A stretch of DNA of 64,000 bases, from NCBI GenBank assembly GCA_904501755.1, contig CAJGBV010000010.1, positions 4,430 through 68,429 on the forward strand, in the 5' to 3' direction. Below, piece by piece: positions 31,948 through 41,250 of this stretch (positions are counted from its first letter, which is position 1; every line of letters begins with the position of its first letter). This stretch comes from Clostridiaceae bacterium (GTDB lineage Bacteria; Bacillota; Clostridia; Oscillospirales; Acutalibacteraceae). A program made the position numbers and the translations under genes. The notes beneath the pieces were generated by a model. It searched no databases. It was not told where the DNA came from and saw only the letters and a list, made by a program, of their open reading frames with translations.

Positions 31948-32976
31948 ATGATTGAAGTATCATCTCTCAGCAAAAGATATGGTAACCATCTTGCTGTAAA
32001 AAATGCAAACTTCAGCATTAAAAAGGGTGAGGTTGTGGGCTTCCTCGGACCTAACGGTGCCGGTAAATCCACAATTATGAATATCCTTACAGGCTATCTT
32101 TCTCTGACTCAGGGCAAGGTTGAGATTGACGGCTTTGATATTATGACTGACCCCGAGCTTGCAAAGAAAAGAATAGGCTATTTGCCTGAAATTCCACCCC
32201 TTTATCTTGATATGACGGTAAGAGAATATCTTTACTTTATCTATGACCTTAAAAAAGTAAAGTTTCCAAAGGAGCCTCATATTGATGAGATTATCCGACT
32301 TGTAAGAATTGTCGAGGTTGAGGAAAGACTTATTAAAAATCTTTCAAAGGGTTACAGACAGCGTGTAGGTATCGCGGCTGCACTTGTGGGCAATCCCGAT
32401 GTGCTCATTCTGGACGAGCCAACGGTTGGTCTTGATCCCAAGCAGATAATTGAAATCAGAGATCTTATTACAAAGCTTGGAAGAAATCATACCATTATTC
32501 TTTCCTCTCATATTCTTTCTGAGGTTCAGGCGGTATGTAAGCGAGTAATTATTATTAATAAAGGACATATAATTGCCGACGACACCCCTGAAAATCTGTC
32601 AAAGGCGCTCTCCAGCGACCATTCTCTTGTCGCAAGGGTTATTGGTAAGAGCGAAGATGTAGAGGCAGCTATAAACAGTGTACGAAATGTTTATAGTATA
32701 GAATGTCTTGGTGAGTTTGAAGCAGGAAGCAAGGACTACAGAATTGTTCCTGAGGGCAACGCGGATATACGAGGAGAGCTTATTAAACGTCTTGCAGAAA
32801 AGAATAAGCTAACCCTTTTATCCCTTACCAGTAATGAACTTACTCTTGAGCAGATATTCCTTCGCCTTACAGGTGAGGATGATATGGGTGTTTACTTTGG
32901 TAATACCGATACAGCCCAAGAGGAGCAGCCTGAAGAAATTTCTGAAATCACAGAAGAAAGCGAGGAGGAAAACTAA
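31948..32976 (+). CDS. ABC-2 exporter ATP-binding protein, GldA-like
   Basis: A 342-residue ATPase. Walker A GPNGAGKST, Q-loop YLPEIPPLY, signature LSKGYRQRVGIAAAL, Walker B VLILDEPTVGLDP and switch SSHILSE are all present. The C-terminal 110 residues (from about 225) form the extra domain usual in ABC-2/gliding-type ATPases, ending in an acidic tail. It starts the four-gene operon with the permease, GldG-like and DUF4340 proteins. AAAGGAG precedes ATG 31948. Cargo is unknown; in Bacteroidota such proteins were first linked to gliding, but in Firmicutes the role is unproven. Confidence 0.9.
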   Translation: MIEVSSLSKRYGNHLAVKNANFSIKKGEVVGFLGPNGAGKSTIMNILTGYLSLTQGKVEIDGFDIMTDPELAKKRIGYLPEIPPLYLDMTVREYLYFIYDLKKVKFPKEPHIDEIIRLVRIVEVEERLIKNLSKGYRQRVGIAAALVGNPDVLILDEPTVGLDPKQIIEIRDLITKLGRNHTIILSSHILSEVQAVCKRVIIINKGHIIADDTPENLSKALSSDHSLVARVIGKSEDVEAAINSVRNVYSIECLGEFEAGSKDYRIVPEGNADIRGELIKRLAEKNKLTLLSLTSNELTLEQIFLRLTGEDDMGVYFGNTDTAQEEQPEEISEITEESEEEN

Positions 32977-33680
32977 TGATTGCTATATATAAAAGAGAGA
33001 TGAAGTCATATTTTACTTCTCTTATAACCTATTTCTTCTTTGCCGTTTTCTTTGCGGTGCAGGGACTTCTTTTCAGCTTCCTTTATGAAAACGGAAGCAC
33101 CTCTGTATTTGCAATCCCATTTGCATATCCTATGTATCTTACCGTATTCCTTATCCCTCTTCTTACAATGAGAACCATAAGCGAGGATAAGCGTCAGAAG
33201 GTTGACCAGGTTCTTCTTACAGCACCTGTTTCGGTAACAAGCGTAGTTCTCGGCAAATTTTTTGCCTGTCTTAGCGTTTATGCAATAGCTATTTCCCCCT
33301 TATTTATCTATCAGATAATTGTAGCATATTTTTCTGCAGTAAACTGGCTTTTGTTTGTTTATGCTATTTTAGGCACAATGCTTCTTGGTGCTACCCTCGT
33401 TGCCTGCGGTATTTTCATTTCCTCTCTTACCGAGAGTACCGCCCTTGCCGCAGTTCTTACTATAGGCGTAAATATTGTGCTTATGTTTATTAACTCTATC
33501 ATTTCTATGACAGGTATTGAGTGGCTTTCTGAAATAACCGATGCCGTTGCTCTTATGGACAGATATTCTGCATTTGCCGACGGTGTATTTAGTATTCCCG
33601 ATATTATTTACTACCTCTCCTATATTGTAGTATTTATATTCCTTACAGTCAGAAGCGTTGAAAAACGCAGATGGGCTTAA
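32976..33680 (+). CDS. ABC-2 type permease, GldF-like
   Basis: A 234-residue membrane protein with six predicted spans, starting with AIYKREMKSYFTSLITYFFFAVFFAV, the typical ABC-2 N-terminus, and the RTISEDKRQKVDQVLLTAPVS loop that faces the ATPase. The start codon overlaps the ATPase stop codon (TAATG), showing translational coupling. It forms the channel part of the exporter. Confidence 0.88.
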   Translation: MIAIYKREMKSYFTSLITYFFFAVFFAVQGLLFSFLYENGSTSVFAIPFAYPMYLTVFLIPLLTMRTISEDKRQKVDQVLLTAPVSVTSVVLGKFFACLSVYAIAISPLFIYQIIVAYFSAVNWLLFVYAILGTMLLGATLVACGIFISSLTESTALAAVLTIGVNIVLMFINSIISMTGIEWLSEITDAVALMDRYSAFADGVFSIPDIIYYLSYIVVFIFLTVRSVEKRRWA

Positions 33681-33696
33681 AAAAGGAGGCTTTACA

Positions 33697-35337
33697 ATGA
33701 ACGAAAATTTCAAAAACATACTGAATTCCGTGCTTTCCTTCTTCCCCCGTCTTTTTAAGACTGTTTTCGGAAGCAAAAGCGAAAAGGTTAAAAACAAGCA
33801 TCTCTTTAAACGCGGCGGCTATGCCGTAGCTATTATTGCTCTTGTTATTGCGGTTGCAATAATACTTAATGTTCTTGTGGGACTTCTTGCAAATCGTGTT
33901 ACCCTTGAGTATGATATGACCAGCGAGAAGAGAAATTCCATAAGCGAAGAAAATGCAGAGTATATTAAAACAGTTGAAAAAGATGTAACCGTTTATGTAC
34001 TCTCCCCCTCTGCCGAGGAATATTACGGCGGCGGTATGGCACAGGCGGCACAGGCAAGTATGTTCTATGCCAACACAAGCGAATATTATGTGCAGACCAC
34101 CGTTCTTTTAGAGCAGTATGAAAAGCTTAATTCTAAAATCAATATTGAATATATTGACCCTAATGGTACAGAAGTTGGTGCTATTGTTTCAAAATATGGT
34201 GTCAACTATTCCTATGGTGATATACTTGTAACCTGTAACTTTGAGCATGAGGGCAACAAGTTTGAAAACGACCGCAGTCTTACCCTTGCAGATGTATATA
34301 CCTTTGAGGAAAATACCGAGTATGCCGCAATGGGTGTTACAATGTACGAAATAAATGGTAGCTGTCTTGAAACAAGCCTTACCAGTGCTATTGCCGCCGT
34401 AACAAGCACCGAATCCCTTAATGTAGGTATTGTTACCTCACACAGCAGCAGCGGTATTTATGACTATTACAAAAAGCTTCTCCAGATGAACAACTTTGAG
34501 GTAACCGAAATTACCGATACGCTTATTACCTCTATTTCTTCTGATTTTGATGCTATTGTTATTGCTGCGCCAAATAAAGATTTCGCAAAAGAAGAGCTTA
34601 CTGCAATAAGTAAATATCTTGAAAATGACGGAAACCTTGGTAAAAACCTTATTTTCTATGGTGACTCCTCATATCAGTCTCTGCCTAACCTTTATAATTT
34701 CCTTGCAGAGTGGGGTATTACTGTTGAAGAAGGTATTGTTTTCGAAACCTCCGATAATTTCAGAGGCGTCGACTATTCCATATATATAAGCCTTTCTGCA
34801 ACAAGCGATTTCGATTTCCTTGGAGCAGGTGACTACTATGCCAGCGGTTATAATATCGCTATGCGTGAAACAGGAAGCGGATATTCGGGCAGAGAAACAC
34901 AGACCGTTCTTACCACCAACGGAACAAGCGTTGTAGTTCCTGTTGATACAGATAACAGTGTTGCTCCAAACAGTGCTCTTGAAAAGAGAAAGCTGGCATC
35001 CTGTATTCTGTCAAAGGAATCCGAATTTGTTAACAATATCGCTGTTCAGAGCAATGTAATAGCATTCTCAAGTATCGACTTCATTTCCGAAACCTATGCT
35101 TTAAGCTATGGTTCTGTAATGGATTACGATTCACTTAATGTTGATATACTCCGCAGTATTACGGGAATTGATGAAGCTGCTATTGTATTTGATGTAAAAA
35201 CCCTTGATGCAACAAGTGAGCTGTATGTTGTTTCCAGCGCATCTGCAAAGGTAATGAGAGTTATATTTGCAGCAATCATTCCTGTAGGAATTCTCGTACT
35301 TGCTTTCGTTATATTCTTCAGAAGGAGAAATAAGTAA
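33697..35337 (+). CDS. GldG-like extracytoplasmic auxiliary protein
   Basis: A 546-residue protein with a span near residues 34-56 (GGYAVAIIALVIAVAIILNV), a large outside region and a C-terminal span (VIFAAIIPVGILVLAFVIFF) followed by basic residues. The outer part matches the ABC-type uncharacterised auxiliary domain seen in GldG (EYDMTSEKRNSISEENAEYI, VTVYVLSP, IVTSHSSSGIYDYYKKLLQ, IVIAAPNKDFAKEEL). AAAAAGGAGG precedes ATG 33697. It likely works at the outer face of the exporter; its activity is unknown. Confidence 0.85.
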   Translation: MNENFKNILNSVLSFFPRLFKTVFGSKSEKVKNKHLFKRGGYAVAIIALVIAVAIILNVLVGLLANRVTLEYDMTSEKRNSISEENAEYIKTVEKDVTVYVLSPSAEEYYGGGMAQAAQASMFYANTSEYYVQTTVLLEQYEKLNSKINIEYIDPNGTEVGAIVSKYGVNYSYGDILVTCNFEHEGNKFENDRSLTLADVYTFEENTEYAAMGVTMYEINGSCLETSLTSAIAAVTSTESLNVGIVTSHSSSGIYDYYKKLLQMNNFEVTEITDTLITSISSDFDAIVIAAPNKDFAKEELTAISKYLENDGNLGKNLIFYGDSSYQSLPNLYNFLAEWGITVEEGIVFETSDNFRGVDYSIYISLSATSDFDFLGAGDYYASGYNIAMRETGSGYSGRETQTVLTTNGTSVVVPVDTDNSVAPNSALEKRKLASCILSKESEFVNNIAVQSNVIAFSSIDFISETYALSYGSVMDYDSLNVDILRSITGIDEAAIVFDVKTLDATSELYVVSSASAKVMRVIFAAIIPVGILVLAFVIFFRRRNK

Positions 35338-36875
35338 TGGAAGAAAATAACAAGAATGAAATAATAGAGGAGCAGGTAAATAACGAGGAGCAGTCCACCA
35401 TATTTGCCGCTCCCGAACAGCATACCGATAAAGGTAAAAAGAGCCAAAACCCTCTTCTCAAAAAGATAATTGCCGCCCTACTTTGCGTAGCACTTCTCGC
35501 AGGTGCCACTTTTGCGGTGGTAAAGCTTATTCCCGAAAAAGAGCCTGAGGATGTCAACATTAATCAGAGTTATCAGGTATTAAATGTAGACCCTGCTCAG
35601 ATTACCAAAATAACCATTGAGCACGAAAAAGGAAAAATGGTTATTACCTCAGCAATGGTGGAAAACGATGAAAAGGAGCTTACACAGGTATGGAGTCTTG
35701 AGGGCTATGATAATTCTCTTATTGACCAGACCTCCCTTTCACAGATAGCTTCTTATGCTGCCGCCATTTCCGCTTTTGGCGAATATGATGATGACGGAAC
35801 TGTGGATTACGGCATAAATCAGCCGAAAATCAAGGTTACCGTTGAGGGTACGGCAGGTGACCCCTATACTATAACTGTAGGAAATGAAACAGCAGACGGC
35901 ACATATTCTTATGTTAAGGTATCCTCTGCTCCCGATAAAATCTATCTTGTAAATGCAGGTACTATGTCAGGCTTTATAGTAGAGCCTTTAGAGCTTGCAA
36001 TAAGCACCGCAATTCCAAAGATTGAGAAAAACGACGATAATGCAGGTTATTTCGATTCAGACGGTGCACTTTCCACCTTTGATACTCTCACAATTTCGGG
36101 CACACGCTTTGAAAAGAAGCTTGTGTTCAAGCCTAATAAAGACGGAGCATTCAGTGATTATGCAACCTATATCTGCACTTCACCTTTAATGAGGGTTGCT
36201 CAGGGCGTTGAGGATGTAATGGAAATCTTCAAAAGCGGTGTTTCGGCATCAGGCGTTGTTTCCTTTGACCAGTCTGCTGAAAAGCTAAAGCAGTTCGGAC
36301 TTGATAACCCCGAATGGATTATTACCATTAGTGTTGCAGGTCAGGAATACACCTACCGCATAACACCTTCTGATAATACCTATACCGAATACTTCGTAGC
36401 CTCCTCTACCGATAGAATGATAAGAACCGTAACCATTTCTAATTTGGAATTCATTTCAAATGAGGAAAAGGATTTCTATCTTGGCTTTATGGCTCTTGAG
36501 TCTATAAAGGAGATAAGTGAGTTCAGCCTGTCGGGTGACATTAATACCAGCTTTATTCTAAGTTATGACGAGGATAATGAGGTATATATTGTTAAAAATG
36601 GCGATAAAGATGTTATTGGAACAGATTTCCAGAACTTCTATGCTGAGTTTATTCAGATAACCGCTATTGATTATAATACCGTAAGCACCTCCGAAAAGCC
36701 GTCGCTTACACTGACGATAAAGCATAACAACTCAAATGAGGATACCGTCCTCACCTTCACAAAAATAAGTGATACCCGTTATCAGTACACTTCGGGCGGT
36801 AATGCAATGGGACAGATTCCCGCAACCTCTTATGATAGACTGTTACGGCTTATAGAAAAACTTATTCCTGCATGA
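35337..36875 (+). CDS. DUF4340-domain membrane protein
   Basis: A 512-residue protein with a hydrophilic Asn/Glu-rich N-terminus, one span (residues about 43-62, IIAALLCVALLAGATFAVV), and a long beta-rich outside region of repeated DUF4340 type (ITKITIEHEKGKMVIT, DYGINQPKIKVTVEGTAGDPYTITVG, FGLDNPEWIITISVAGQEYTY). DUF4340 genes usually follow GldG-like genes, as here. It starts within the GldG-like stop codon (TAATG). Role with the exporter is inferred from context only. Confidence 0.82.
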   Translation: MEENNKNEIIEEQVNNEEQSTIFAAPEQHTDKGKKSQNPLLKKIIAALLCVALLAGATFAVVKLIPEKEPEDVNINQSYQVLNVDPAQITKITIEHEKGKMVITSAMVENDEKELTQVWSLEGYDNSLIDQTSLSQIASYAAAISAFGEYDDDGTVDYGINQPKIKVTVEGTAGDPYTITVGNETADGTYSYVKVSSAPDKIYLVNAGTMSGFIVEPLELAISTAIPKIEKNDDNAGYFDSDGALSTFDTLTISGTRFEKKLVFKPNKDGAFSDYATYICTSPLMRVAQGVEDVMEIFKSGVSASGVVSFDQSAEKLKQFGLDNPEWIITISVAGQEYTYRITPSDNTYTEYFVASSTDRMIRTVTISNLEFISNEEKDFYLGFMALESIKEISEFSLSGDINTSFILSYDEDNEVYIVKNGDKDVIGTDFQNFYAEFIQITAIDYNTVSTSEKPSLTLTIKHNNSNEDTVLTFTKISDTRYQYTSGGNAMGQIPATSYDRLLRLIEKLIPA

Positions 36876-36895
36876 TTTTTTGTGGGATAACAAAC

Positions 36896-36936
36896 AAAAA
36901 AGACACGGTAACGCGTTAACGTTACCGTGTCTTTTA
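36896..36936 (+). terminator. Terminator of the Gld-type operon
   Basis: Stem AAAAGACACGGTAAC/GTTACCGTGTCTTTT with loop GCGTTAAC. Confidence 0.9.
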
Positions 36937-36989
36937 ACATATTAAACCGCAATAATTTACTTTTTATGCGTTTTGTTCCTATCTGACTT

Positions 36990-37379
36990 TTATACTATTA
37001 TCATTTTTGAACCGTCTTTATAAACAGCGATATAGTCGTGATGCTTATATTCACCGTTTTGTGTTTTACTTATCTTTCTTGAATACAAATAACAGGGGTT
37101 ACCCTCATGGGTTGAGTCCTTAACATATTCATATTTTACATAACAATCAAGCTCTTCTAAATAGTCACCGAACACTATAATTAAATTCTTATTTGCTATG
37201 GTATGCCCGATTTCCGACTGAGCATAAGGGTTGCCCTCTTCAACCTCGGAATACTGTGAGTCTATACCTGCATCAATATCGTCACCCTCGTCAAAATCAG
37301 CGGGATTAACCTTTTTTGAACAGGCACAAAGGGTAAATATAAGTACAAATATACAAAGTATTGCAATAATTCTTTTCAT
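36990..37379 (-). CDS. Hypothetical lipoprotein
   Basis: A 129-residue protein with a lipoprotein signal peptide (MKRIIAILCIFVLIFTLCAC; Cys20) and a small beta-rich domain with several Tyr and charged residues (YVKYEYVKDSTHEG, YKHHDYIAVYKDGSKMIIV). No family recognised. Single gene on the minus strand between two rightward operons; its promoter is at 37409. Confidence 0.75.
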   Translation of the reverse strand: MKRIIAILCIFVLIFTLCACSKKVNPADFDEGDDIDAGIDSQYSEVEEGNPYAQSEIGHTIANKNLIIVFGDYLEELDCYVKYEYVKDSTHEGNPCYLYSRKISKTQNGEYKHHDYIAVYKDGSKMIIV

Positions 37380-37408
37380 AGGAAATCTCCTTTTGTTTTC
37401 ATATTATA

Positions 37409-37437
37409 TATATAACATACCATTGTTAAAAATTCAA
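37409..37437 (-). promoter_or_regulatory. Promoter of the lipoprotein gene
   Basis: Minus-strand TTGAAT, 17 bases, TATATA, followed by AAAGGAG before the ATG. Confidence 0.55.
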
Positions 37438-37461
37438 GCAAATAAAATTACATTTAAGTAA

Positions 37462-37490
37462 TTGTATTTTTAACATTTTTGTGATACAAT
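37462..37490 (+). promoter_or_regulatory. Promoter of rsmI-LCP
   Basis: TTGTAT, 17 bases, TACAAT with TG one base before the -10. Confidence 0.6.
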
Positions 37491-37519
37491 AAACTGATGT
37501 ATTATTGAGGAGGGGAAAA

Positions 37520-38338
37520 ATGGCAGGAAAGCTTTATCTTGTAGGAACACCGATTGGCAATCTGGGTGATTTATCCCAGCGTGCTGCCGATACTCTAAGT
37601 AATGTTGATTTTATCGCCGCCGAGGATACAAGAGTAACCGTAAAATTGCTTAATCATCTCGGTATTAAAAAGCCTATGCTTTCTTATTATGAGCATAATA
37701 AGAGAGAGAGGGGCGGTGAAATTATAGAGCGAATTCTGTCAGGTCAATCCTGTGCCCTTGTTACAGATGCCGGTATGCCTGCTATTTCCGACCCCGGTGA
37801 AGATATGGTAAGACTCGCCCACGAAAGCGGTATTACTGTCGAGTCGGTTCCCGGCCCCAGTGCTGTGGTTACGGCTCTTGCTATGTCGGGTATGCCTTCG
37901 GGAAGATTTACCTTTGAGGGCTTTTTGACTATGAATAAGCCGGGAAGAAAAGCCCATTTAAATGAAATTAAAAACGAAAAACGGACTATGATTTTTTATG
38001 AAGCCCCCCACAAGCTTCTTGCTACCCTTAAGGATATGCTGTCGGTTTTCGGGGAGAGGCAAATTGCTCTTGTCCGTGAGCTGACAAAAATTCACGAAGA
38101 GGTTATACACACCTCTTTAAGCGAGGCAGTAGAAAGATATACAGCCACCGCACCAAAGGGTGAATTTGTACTTATAATAAGCGGTGCAAAAGAACAAACC
38201 GCTGTTTATTCTTTAGAAGAAGCAATTACTATGGCAAAGCAGTTTTGCCAAAAGGGTGAGTCCGCCTCTTCTGCGGCAAAAATGGCTGCTGAAATAACAG
38301 GTCTTAAAAAAGGCGATATTTATAAAGGGATGAATTAA
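37520..38338 (+). CDS. rsmI: 16S rRNA (cytidine-1402-2'-O)-methyltransferase
   Basis: A 272-residue RsmI. Family hallmarks: KLYLVGTPIGNLGDLSQRA, AAEDTRVTVKLLNHLGI, YYEHN, LVTDAGMPAISDPGE, and VPGPSAVVTALAMSG, with FEGFL after it. It methylates the 2'-O of C1402 in the ribosomal decoding centre using SAM. ATG 37520 follows GAGGAGGGG. It abuts the LCP gene (next ATG directly after its stop codon), so the two form an operon. Confidence 0.95.
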   Translation: MAGKLYLVGTPIGNLGDLSQRAADTLSNVDFIAAEDTRVTVKLLNHLGIKKPMLSYYEHNKRERGGEIIERILSGQSCALVTDAGMPAISDPGEDMVRLAHESGITVESVPGPSAVVTALAMSGMPSGRFTFEGFLTMNKPGRKAHLNEIKNEKRTMIFYEAPHKLLATLKDMLSVFGERQIALVRELTKIHEEVIHTSLSEAVERYTATAPKGEFVLIISGAKEQTAVYSLEEAITMAKQFCQKGESASSAAKMAAEITGLKKGDIYKGMN

Positions 38339-39796
38339 ATGAGTGAAAACAGAGAAGAAATAAATCTTAATTCCTTTTACTCCGGAAATGGAAAAAAGAA
38401 GTATAAGAAAAGAAAAAGAGCTTCTAAATTTACTAAATGGTGGAAAAGTCTTGAAAAATGGAAGAAAATCACCTACAGCATAGTTGCAGGCGTTCTTGCC
38501 TTGCTTATTGCCGTAGGCGGAGCTTTTGCTATTTATGTAAATGTTGTTCTTGCCCGTCTTGGCAGTGACGACGACTTTTCAAAGCTTAACAGCAGTGATT
38601 TGGGCATTGAAAATGTTATTGACGAAAACATCTTCAATATTGCCCTGTTTGGTATCGACTCACGTAAAAAGGGCAGTTTTGAGGGTCTGAGCGACTCAAT
38701 TATGATACTCAGCATCAACAAAACCGATAACACAGTAAAGCTTGTGTCCATTATGCGTGACAGTCTTGTTCCTATTGAAAACAAGGGTAAAACAAGCTAT
38801 AACAAGATAAACTCCGCCTATAGCTTGGGTGGACCAACCCTTGCGGTTAAAACCCTTAACTCTGTTTTCGGTCTTGATATTTCTGCCTATGCTACCGTTA
38901 ACTTCTATGGTATGGCTGATATTATTGATGCGGTGGGCGGTATTGAAATTGATGTTACGGCATCTGAAATTAACGATGACGATTACGGTCTTAATGTTTA
39001 TATAGCCGAGCAGTATCGTTCAATAGGAAAAGACCCATCACCTTATTATATTGCCACCCCCGGCACTCAAAAGGTTAATGGTATGCAGGCTGTGGCTTAT
39101 GCCCGTCTACGCCGTCCTAAAAATGCTTACGGCAATGTAAACGACTTCGGCAGAACCGAGCGTCAGCGTGTAGTGCTTAAAAAAATAATGGACAAGGCTC
39201 TGGCTATGGATGTTACCACCTATCCTTCCCTTGTTAAAAAGCTTACTCCTTATGTTAAAACCTCTCTGAGCAACTCTCAGATGTTATCCCTTGCGGGTCA
39301 GCTTGCTAAAAAGCCTACACTTATTCAGTCCCGTGTTCCTCATGATGAATATATAATCAATGCCGATTACAGAGGTACGGGTGCTTCCTGTGTATATTAT
39401 AATTATAAATATGCAGGTAAGGTGCTGAGAGCCTTTATATACGATAATATACTTCCTGAGGATTATATGACCGCAAACGGCATTGACAAAACAGGTTGGC
39501 ACACAAGCTCTTCTTCGGGCAAAACCGATAAAAACAGCTCTGTTTCTCAGGGCGGCAACGACACATCCGACCAAGGCAATGTTTCTTCAGGCGACGAGGG
39601 TGGCGAAAGCTCAAACGTCAGCTCAAATGAAAGCGAGAATCAGGGCGGAGAGAGCAGTGAAAACGAAAGCAATAACTCCTCTGTTGTATCCGGTACCACT
39701 TCGGGAAACGACAAAGAAAATAATAGCTCAAACCAACCCGAAGAAACTCCGGAAACCCCCGAGGAAAACAATAGCACCTCTACCGAAGAAAATTAA
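38339..39796 (+). CDS. LCP-family (LytR-CpsA-Psr) cell wall ligase
   Basis: A 485-residue membrane protein. A basic cytosolic head (KKKYKKRKRASKFTKWWK) precedes one span (about 46-68), then the extracellular LCP domain with IALFGIDSRKKG, DSIMILSINK, LVSIMRDSLVPI, INSAYSLGGP and AYARLRRPK, the Arg/Asp set that binds polyprenyl phosphate. LCP enzymes move teichoic acid or capsule polymers from lipid carriers to peptidoglycan. The last 100 residues are a low-complexity Ser/Asn/Glu/Gly tail. Followed by a terminator. Confidence 0.92.
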   Translation: MSENREEINLNSFYSGNGKKKYKKRKRASKFTKWWKSLEKWKKITYSIVAGVLALLIAVGGAFAIYVNVVLARLGSDDDFSKLNSSDLGIENVIDENIFNIALFGIDSRKKGSFEGLSDSIMILSINKTDNTVKLVSIMRDSLVPIENKGKTSYNKINSAYSLGGPTLAVKTLNSVFGLDISAYATVNFYGMADIIDAVGGIEIDVTASEINDDDYGLNVYIAEQYRSIGKDPSPYYIATPGTQKVNGMQAVAYARLRRPKNAYGNVNDFGRTERQRVVLKKIMDKALAMDVTTYPSLVKKLTPYVKTSLSNSQMLSLAGQLAKKPTLIQSRVPHDEYIINADYRGTGASCVYYNYKYAGKVLRAFIYDNILPEDYMTANGIDKTGWHTSSSSGKTDKNSSVSQGGNDTSDQGNVSSGDEGGESSNVSSNESENQGGESSENESNNSSVVSGTTSGNDKENNSSNQPEETPETPEENNSTSTEEN

Positions 39797-39810
39797 AATC
39801 AACAAAATAA

Positions 39811-39837
39811 AAAACGGGGTTCATCCCCGTTTTTCTT
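39811..39837. terminator. Bidirectional terminator
   Basis: Stem AAAACGGGG/CCCCGTTTTT with a short loop, between LCP and the DUF4358 lipoprotein gene, which converge. Confidence 0.88.
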
Positions 39838-39846
39838 ATTAAAATA

Positions 39847-40329
39847 TTACTCGACTGCCTTTGCACCAATACCATCAAGATAGTTTTTCACGCCGTCGTA
39901 ATTATCGCTGATTACCACAATAAGAATATCGTTATATTCATAATAAAGACGCTGTTGTATTCTGGCAAGATTACTGCTTCCCAAAACACTAAAGGAGGTA
40001 GAAGCCGCTTTTACAGTTGCATTTATTCCATCTGTAATCACCGTTTTATCGGTGGTTTCCTTTAACTGAAGCACTGCAACCATTAAATAATTCTGTTCGT
40101 TTTCACTAAGCTTTATGGAACATTCCTCAAGTAGATTTCCGTCAAAATTAAATCGGTTTTCAATATCCGCTTTGCTTATTTCATATACCTCTTGTCCCGA
40201 AAAACAAAGGTCCGCAAGAGAAGTGCTTATTTCTTCTACAGCCAGCTTCTCCTGACCCTTACAGGAGGTAAGGCAAAAAACAAATATAAGCAGCAGCAAA
40301 ACCGCCCTTATTAATGCGTTTACTTTCAT
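39847..40329 (-). CDS. DUF4358-type lipoprotein
   Basis: A 160-residue lipoprotein (signal ending LTSC). The body matches the DUF4358 pattern in Clostridia: helix LAVEEISTSLADL, strand CSIKLSENEQNYLMVAVLQL, helix KTVITDGINATVKAASTSF, and the terminal YNDILIVVISDNYDGVKNYL. The domain's function is unknown. ATG 40329 has GGAG eight bases upstream; the longer reading from 40365 is rejected. A plausible promoter is TTTACT-N17-TAGAAT on the minus strand just upstream. Confidence 0.75.
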   Translation of the reverse strand: MKVNALIRAVLLLLIFVFCLTSCKGQEKLAVEEISTSLADLCFSGQEVYEISKADIENRFNFDGNLLEECSIKLSENEQNYLMVAVLQLKETTDKTVITDGINATVKAASTSFSVLGSSNLARIQQRLYYEYNDILIVVISDNYDGVKNYLDGIGAKAVE

Positions 40330-40642
40330 TAAGTACACTCCAATGTAACAAATTTGGACAGACACATTCTATCACATTATTTGTCGAAAGTAAACAAAAT
40401 TTTGTGTTTTTTTGGTTGTTAATTTTTCGAAAATCAGGGCGTTTGGTTTACATAACATCATCTAACAATTATGGAAATGTTATGAGTTTTTAAAGTTATG
40501 CACCGAGTTTTGAACATTTTTACACCGATTTGGCCGTATTTTACGTTGTTTGAAAATAAAATTGTAAATAACACTGTTCATAACTTCAATAACTTTTTCG
40601 GTTACCAAGTTTACATAATTCGATTTTTTCGACACTAAATTT
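40330..40642. other. AT-rich spacer with a nested inverted repeat, no gene seen
   Basis: It holds the promoter of the DUF4358 gene at its left edge. Further right, AAAGTTAT (40492) and TGAACA (40511) have their complements TGTTCA (40575) and ATAACTTT (40589) in mirror order, so an imperfect hairpin of about 105 bases is possible. No convincing ORF or RNA family is recognised. Confidence 0.35.
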
Positions 40643-40918
40643 TCATAGCATAATATAAAGCAAAGCATACAGCAATTTTTCATCACATTTTTCCTTGCTT
40701 AACAGTAAAAAAACACATATAATAAGAATACGGTCAGGGTCGCTTTTAAGGGCATCGAATCGAAACATTCTAAGCAGGTCCATAGGGCTTTTTTCCTCAT
40801 TATGCTGCACCTGTTTTTGCAATTCGGTTGCTGATTTTTTTCTGTACTCTTCATTCATTCGGCGAGCCCTGTTTTCCGCCTCCTGCTTCTGCCGCTGGAA
40901 CTCTGTCATTGTAATCAA
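40643..40918 (-). CDS. Hypothetical protein
   Basis: A 91-residue protein: a highly charged helix (FQRQKQEAENRARRMNEEYRKKS) followed by PMDLLRMFRFDALKSDPDRILIICVFLLLSKEKCDEKLLYALLYIML, which has one or two short hydrophobic helices. Its TTG start overlaps the stop of the previous gene by four bases (TTGA), with GGAGGG five bases upstream. Third gene of a small leftward operon. The pattern is like small conserved proteins of Clostridia with no known role. Confidence 0.65.
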   Translation of the reverse strand: MITMTEFQRQKQEAENRARRMNEEYRKKSATELQKQVQHNEEKSPMDLLRMFRFDALKSDPDRILIICVFLLLSKEKCDEKLLYALLYIML

Positions 40919-41250
40919 AATATCCCTCCAAGAATACCGCTGTCCTTGAGCAACGGAGCTAATTCCAGCAGCTTTAAAATTTTAACGGCAGAATCCACCC
41001 TTTTCTGTCTTGGCTCACTAAGGTGAGGCTTTAGTGCCAGTAAAAGTCTTTCATTTTCGCTGTTACCGCTGCTTTTCAGCTTTCCTATCACCGACATAAG
41101 AGAAGGTATATCTATCCCTTCGGTATCAGAAACAGCAGGCAGGGAGGGTTTTGCTCCCTCACCGAGTATATTTTCTGCCATTTCCTTAAGGCTTTCAAGA
41201 CTTTTCGGGTCGGAAAGAATACTGTTAAGCTTTTCACTTAAATCATCCAT
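40915..41250 (-). CDS. Hypothetical helical protein
   Basis: A 111-residue soluble protein, mostly helix: LSEKLNSILSDPKSLESLKEMAENILG, a Pro/Ser linker, then IDIPSLMSVIGKLKSSGN and the basic LALKPHLSEPRQKRVDSAVKILKLLELAPLLKDSGIL. The repeated short amphipathic helices resemble the gene before it. Ribosome binding site GGAGAGG; overlaps the upstream gene by eight bases. Function unknown. Confidence 0.7.
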   Translation of the reverse strand: MDDLSEKLNSILSDPKSLESLKEMAENILGEGAKPSLPAVSDTEGIDIPSLMSVIGKLKSSGNSENERLLLALKPHLSEPRQKRVDSAVKILKLLELAPLLKDSGILGGIF

